A stretch of 64,000 nucleotides of DNA, taken from assembly GCA_023515745.1 (NCBI GenBank), contig JALECJ010000257.1:2048687-2112686 (forward strand), written 5' to 3'. Shown one piece after another: positions 58,851-64,000 of this stretch. The translations under genes and the position numbers were made by a program. The notes below the pieces were generated by a model. The model had not been told where the DNA came from and made no database searches. It was given only the letters and a program-made list of their open reading frames with translations. Source of the DNA: Amoeboaphelidium protococcarum. Its lineage: Eukaryota > Aphelidiomycota > Aphelidea. Every line of letters begins with the position of its first letter. Within the stretch, counting starts at the first letter, position 1.

Positions 58851-59292
58851 CTCGTCAAAATAAGCGCCTACTCCTAGTGCCATACCAGATGCTTAGTGCT
58901 CACTGTTAAAAGAAGCACCCAGGCTTCTAAGCCTGGCCACTGTAAGCTTTATCTGGCAATGAGCTAGTGAAGGTGAGCCTACGAGGTAAAAGTACAGGCT
59001 CCAATGTGAGGCGTACGGTGTTAAATGCGCCTCAACACAACTGAAAATGTTTTAACACTTACTTCTCAATCACCATACCTATGTAATCAGATCGATAAAG
59101 AGATAAGATCATCAACCACGCGGTTTCGGAATTGAATCGAGGCTTTCTCATTTCAAACTTGCCGTCCGTGTCAACTTTGTCGATTGAGGGGAAGATGAAA
59201 TGATGAAGAAGACGGAAAGAAAAATCTTTTCAACCTTGCCGATAAAATTACTTTCAAAATTGTAGAATCGGATAGATTGATTTATCGCAAAT
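58851..59292. other. Intergenic with small hairpin
   Basis: CCAGGCTTCTAAGCCTGG at about 58919-58936 is a strong perfect inverted repeat. The rest, to ATG 59293, holds no gene I can support; AT content falls near 58900-59040. Nothing matches a tRNA, 5S rRNA or known small RNA. Confidence 0.4.
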
Positions 59293-61536
59293 ATGAACAA
59301 TCAATCACGAGTTCCTTCAATTTAGAACTTGCTGAATGAGTATGACTATGATCCCTTAGAATACACTGCTGTTAACGTCCCCGAGGTGAGACACTATGAA
59401 ACAATGGTCCATGGTGTACTATTCTAAGCGGGATATTCTGAATAAGACTCATCACACTATACTCATGATGGGTACAGGCTTAATGGAGCGTCACCACAGC
59501 ATTAAATTGGCACCGCAAGTGTGGAAGGTGAGCCGTAAATGTCTTATCAATAGCCCGTATAAGAAGATCTAAGTATTCAATAAAATCCTCAGGTGGTGCT
59601 GGATAGAAGCGACGAGTAGCAGCGATAGTTTAAATAGTTGCAATTGATAGAGTTTAAGCCGTCTGTAATGTTCTAGTCGCAGTAACAAACTGTCAGTGTG
59701 TAATTTACGGAACAGGAAGCCACTGACCAATCTGAGGATACTTGTGCTTACTTGCCTGCTGATTTAATACAAGACTATTTGATGATTTGCGAGTTTATTG
59801 CACTCCTCTTTCCTCTCTTATAGTAGGAGTTAGACCGATCAAATTAATGGAATCCCGGCGAAATATTGGTTGCATTGCTGCATACATCGTCCATTTAATT
59901 TAGGCGGCTTTTGATAGTGATCGTTGAGAATCTGGCACATTAACTTGATGGTAGTCGCGAACATCAAGACGATTTTCTGTCCGTAATGAACTAGTTGTAA
60001 TCTGCTACAGTGTTTCCCGACTCTATAGATATGCGTGGTTTGAATGTCGATTATGTGGTTTTAATTCTGCTAAAATAACGCCGTGATCTTTTAGATGAGA
60101 ATCAGTTGCAGGTGCTGTAAAAGATCGAGAAATACTTTTAACCAGATGAATCTGACAATCTATTAGAGGATGTCGCTGGTGATTGTGATAGCTTACGCGA
60201 ATTAAATGTTAATGATAGAGTCTCTTTAGCTAGTTTTCTAATTGATGTTTGGATGGATTAGAAATCGCTAGTTGAATATGTTGATTAGATCTACTAGTAG
60301 TCTGTGAGCAAAGAGATTAATTAGAAAAGAAAAGAAATTGCCAATTGCAAACGGGAACTTAAGTTGGTAAGACGTGACATTAAAGATCTATTGATTAAGA
60401 AAGATGCTCTCTCTGTAGAGCTTGAAGCCACTGAACGTGCCATAGATTATATTGACAATTCCGATTAGAGTCTTTTGAGTAAGCGCGACTTTTTATAAAA
60501 GTAAATCTAGTCTGTGGACTTAATATTGCCTTCCAAACGCGTGGCAGAAGATCGTCTCTAGTCTGACTTTGAACTCTCCAAGTCAGAAGATCGGCTAAAT
60601 GATTTGCAAAATGAAGAATTGCGACAATAGAGACTGTAATTTTATCTGCAGAACGTATCTTTTGGTGTGGACTACATGGGACGATAATGGTGGAGTTTCA
60701 TTAGCTTCGTCGGACTCTTTGTCCACGATGATACATCTAAGTGTTGGTGCTATGCTCAATAATCGCTACAGGAGATTGGGCAGATTTTACTTTAACAATC
60801 AAATAGAGTTCTAGTGTAAAAGATTGAGAGTGCTCGGAATTTATTGAATATGGACAATGCTGCAGTTGACATGAAACCTTTGCGATATGACATTGAAATT
60901 GAAGATGCTGGCACTGAATCGCTTTATTGTACTGAAATATTTAGTCTTGTCAAGAAAATTGCATCTATAGTCGTGGCTCCATATGTCAACAAGTAAGATG
61001 ACTCGCGTTACGATCATTTTTATGGCTTGTTGGAGTTTGTTTTGTCACTGAAGAGTCAGGAAGATTAAATATCTTCGTTTGGTGAACTGAAAGCTCTTGT
61101 CATGAAATTATATAAATGTGCCACCCACATCTCTGGTAAAGTTTCCAATAAAAAGAAGAGATCGTATCATCAGTTTTGGCCGCTGTTGTACGCGTTTTCA
61201 GATCACGATATTATTGAGGTGAAACCTGCCGACCTGAAGTAGTTTGAGGAAGCTATTATGAAGTGGTCGTATCTGCTCACAAATTCTAGGACAGGATCGT
61301 AGTTGTAAATTTATTTGTCATTTATGGAGAAGGCATTAGTTGATGTTACTGCAGATGATGCACTTTATGTCGTGGCTGAAGATAAGTTTGAAGAGATGCG
61401 AGAGAAGACGGAGAAGAAGCGGTTGGCGGAATTAGATGATCACTAACATTACAATGCTGAAGATTACGACATGGTATCAAACTCTTCTTAGGGTGGGAAA
61501 TCGTCCCGTAAATCCAAAAGACTTAAAAAGTCATGA
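59293..61536 (+). CDS. DDT/WHIM-domain chromatin-remodelling subunit (Itc1/Ioc3/BAZ-like)
   Basis: 747 residues. The DDT domain begins at about 156 (PADLIQDYLMICEFIALLFP) with WNPGEILVALLHTSSIQFRR. A WHIM-like block follows (LREL..DRVSLASFLIDVWM), then a long coiled coil (RKEIANCKRELKLVRRDIKD) and the WHIM3-like MGRQWWSFISF in place of DR.GRRYW. DDT/WHIM proteins bind ISWI ATPases and linker DNA. The C-terminus is basic. Which family member it is cannot be told. Single exon, ATG 59293 after an AT-rich leader, TGA 61534-61536. Confidence 0.7.
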
Positions 61537-61673
61537 ATCTTTCTACTTGTCTCAATAAAATCAGAGGTTCGTTAATCATTATGGCTCATTGAGAGTTGTG
61601 GTTTTTCGTGTTCACGTTTTCCACATCGACGGTTCATCAATTTTTTAGTGACATGATTTGCAGTTCGTGTGTT

Positions 61674-63137
61674 ATGATCCGATATATCCCCAAACGACTA
61701 TAAAGTACCGCGTAATAAAAGGTTTGGGATGTCTAATTCAAGTAGAGAACGTCCAATGTTGAGAACGATAAAATACAGTAATAATAGAGTATTCGGAATG
61801 CTCGATTGCCATTTTTGGTATCATCGAAGTAGGCCCAGTCAAATATCGATCGAGGCGCGTCTTAATGGGTGTTTAGAAATAGAAGAGACCATACCACTGG
61901 AGTAGATAAAATCAGGAAGCTATACATCCCCTTCTACGTTCCTCTTATAACTGCAGTGTCTTATATTGAAGCATTTGTATAAACGGGTGCGTCTAAAGAA
62001 GACCCTGAACTGAAATATCATTCAATCAAGACTCAATACGATGGAACGGTCAAGAATGGCGCGTAATTGAATGCTTTTGGCTCACATAAGTTTAATCGCG
62101 GATAATTGATGGATCTAAAGCCTGAGATATCCCAGTTTAGTAGCCATATCGTTGATGATGAATAAGATGGCACCTTTCAGCTTGATCAGTGCGAATAGAT
62201 ATCGTTCGAGATTAGTGAGCCTATGGTTGTACTTAAACATTTGGAACCAAAACTGCAATACTATGAAAGGGAACGTGTTAAAGCGTATTTAAAGGGCATA
62301 TACTAAGGTAAAGTGGGCGATTTTAGATTTAGAACAGAGTATCCACAATTTGAACTTCGGAGATTGTACTTGCCAATTTATTAAATGTAAGAGAAGTCTT
62401 CGGATCAACCTCTAATTGTCAGTGGTCTTAGTGGTCGTGTGATGGGATAATCATCTTATGATCCTATCAAAGCTGGCTTTCTATCTCTAATTGCATCTTC
62501 AAGTTTCCAATGGTTTTTAGGATAGAGTACACCTTTGCTTGGTATAAAGTCATTCGCGTCATCAGTTCTTCAGTGGCAAATCGCTCCGTTTATTGTGGGT
62601 TATTACGGCGCTAAATATTGGCCAACCTTTAAATCTCTCTATAATGATACTAAGGCGTCCTATGATGAAGGCATTGATTCAAATTAGGTGGCAGAGTACA
62701 AATTCACTGGGAGTAAATTGTTATGGAGTGGCGACAAGTTTAACGATTAGTTTGAGTAATGGTTGAAGGAATAGACTTCACAGGCTGAGATGCATGATTG
62801 GCGATAGTCTGTCGAAAATGGTAGAGACTTTTAGGATTAGAGTCGGGCGATAGCTAGTGGAATTAAACACCCAGATCCACTTGGTCTCTATGATTGTCTC
62901 GAACTAAGTGGGATGGAGTAAAGTGCGACGTCCGCTGATATTTAGAAGGCTTTTGCACGATTGGCCTTTGAGAGTCACCCAGATCGACACGTTCTGTCTG
63001 CGAAGGAAGTTAAAGACAAGGCCGAAGATAAATTTCGAGAATTGTCTCTAGCCTATCATATCCTAAAACATCCTAATCGTAGAAAGTATTATGATGAGAA
63101 CGGTCAAATACCGCGTAAGATGAGCTAGAGCAATTGA
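61674..63137 (+). CDS. Mitochondrial J-domain protein (Jid1-like)
   Basis: 487 residues. It starts MIRYIPKRLQSTAQQK, a classic mitochondrial presequence; an ATG at 61653 in frame is an alternative. The middle has strands and two hydrophobic segments (FLSLIASSSFQWFLG and WQIAPFIVGYYGAKYW). The C-terminal J domain (about 400-470) reads DPLGLYDCLELSG, FARLAFESHPDRH with the HPD motif, then LSLAYHILKHPNRRKYYDEN. J proteins stimulate Hsp70 ATPase. A C-terminal J domain behind a membrane region resembles yeast Jid1. TGA 63135-63137. Confidence 0.78.
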
Positions 63138-63387
63138 TTATTTGAATTCTCCTCTCTATCGATCTTGCCTAGTTTCAGTTCTATTAATAGACGTTGCTTT
63201 GGTTTTATAAAGATTGTCACGGAGGAATGTATTTTTAGGCTTAATAACATCAATCTTAATATCAAACCCCTTTTCAGCTATTTTAAGCCAAAATAACGAT
63301 AGGATTCTTATTTCTATCTAGTCATTAAGGTTTGAGGTCACTTTAACTAAGACCATTACGTTCTACTTACCTGATCAGTTTCGGGCA

Positions 63388-64000
63388 ATGTTAATCTTGA
63401 CAGTTCTGTTTTAGTATCTTGTTCCTGTGGTAAGTGCTGCTGATGCTGAGGCACAGAGCACCGGTGATAGTAGTGGCACTATTATAGGAGTGTCGGTTGG
63501 TCTTACATTTGCGGTGGCCTTGCTCTTGGGCCTTTTGTACTGGTACCTGAAAATTGAGAGAAATCATGATGCATGGAAGGATGTGCTTAAAGAAGCTGAA
63601 CTAGAGGCTGATGGCTCCAAGTATGTCATTCTTCAAGTTTAACCGTCCGCATCACAGAATGCCCCCTAACAGTAATAATAGTAATAATAATAATCCGTAT
63701 CCCCAAGAGAAAGTGTGAACAAGAATCAACAATAACTTCAAAAGACTGTTGCACTATTTCACTCCAATCCGGCGTCAGATGCTGGCGGCGACATTGGTAA
63801 TTTATCTACTCTGATAAACATGAACATAAGTCCCGACTCCACTTCATAATCATAGAATGCGAATAACAATTAAGGCAATGGAGTTATTAAGAGTGTCAAA
63901 TCGACTTAAATGTACTTGCCCAACAACTCAGGTCAAGTGGTAGAATTGAAAGATGGTTATGGCTCTATTAGGCGTGTTCAACTTGCGCGTCCCCAGCTGG
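63388..64000 (+). CDS. Single-pass membrane protein, truncated by window end
   Basis: At least 204 residues, running off the end of the window. A signal-like N-terminus (MLILTVLFQYLVPVVSAADA) precedes a membrane helix IIGVSVGLTFAVALLLGLLY at about 34-53, then a cytosolic part with a Gln run encoded by TAA/TAG repeats near residues 95-103 and Asn/Ser/Gln-rich sequence. The mature extracellular part would be very short, so upstream exons may exist. Family unrecognised. Confidence 0.6.

Noticed and set aside
1-64000. Ciliate origin suggested by the code
   Set aside because: Gene content is fungal-like (Dma1-like, Lam/Ysp, Bsd2, GH5_12, Tgl1-like) and introns are 50-76 nt with yeast-like branch site; not typical of ciliates.
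1-64000. CRISPR arrays, rRNA operons, bacterial operons
   Set aside because: None of the expected repeats or motifs is present in this eukaryotic contig.

Overview
This is a eukaryotic nuclear contig, about 40% GC and gene dense, with short introns. It reads sensibly only if TAA and TAG encode glutamine and TGA is the sole stop. The cleanest proof is ribosomal protein eS24 (26989-27463), where the two conserved glutamines of the family motif LLQRKQM are TAA and TAG; about thirty other genes agree. The gene set is fungal-like but not yeast-like: a Dma1-type FHA-RING ligase, a GRAM-VASt (Lam/Ysp) sterol transporter, Bsd2, Aro7-type chorismate mutase, a GH5_12 steryl-glucosidase/glucocerebrosidase, a Tgl1-like lipase, NOM1/SGD1, CDC45, ATE1, CFIm25 and a Shaker-like potassium channel. 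My inference is an early-branching zoosporic fungus or fungal relative, with Amoeboaphelidium-like aphelids the best guess because I recall TAR=Gln there; this is not proven.

Layout. 1-10.1 kb: a CYSTM peptide, then an importin-5 orthologue on the minus strand cut in two by a 4977 bp Ty1/copia element (130 bp LTRs, 5 bp GAATC duplication). 10.2-20.6 kb looks like an accessory island: NOM1/SGD1 in two pieces with a kinase-like gene between them, a PH-domain protein, a broken Tc1 transposon with 24 bp inverted repeats, a PD-(D/E)XK-like small protein and an unrecognised pseudogene. 20.9-37.8 kb is core genome: RAB3GAP2-like, FHA-RING, SLC35C2-like transporter, eS24, ATE1, potassium channel, CFIm25, calponin-homology protein, chorismate mutase, NmrA-like reductase, UPF0045 protein and a Mis14/Nsl1-like coiled coil. 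38-57 kb: papain-like orphan, CDC45, GH5_12, Tgl1-like lipase, SDR-like protein, zinc-finger protein, CocE/NonD hydrolase (containing an N and a diverged allelic repeat), Lam/Ysp, a double-RING protein and Bsd2/Ndfip. 57.4-58.9 kb is decayed sequence including another copia gag relic. 59.3-64 kb: DDT/WHIM protein, mitochondrial J-protein and a truncated single-pass membrane protein.

Seven introns can be fixed by reading frame (50-76 nt); all seven end in TGTAG and the CDC45 intron has a perfect TACTAAC branch site. The three nonsense codons found in transposons or pseudogenes are all TGA and are explicable as CGA to TGA transitions. A diverged allele-like duplication around an N suggests a heterozygous assembly, which would also let a disrupted importin allele persist.
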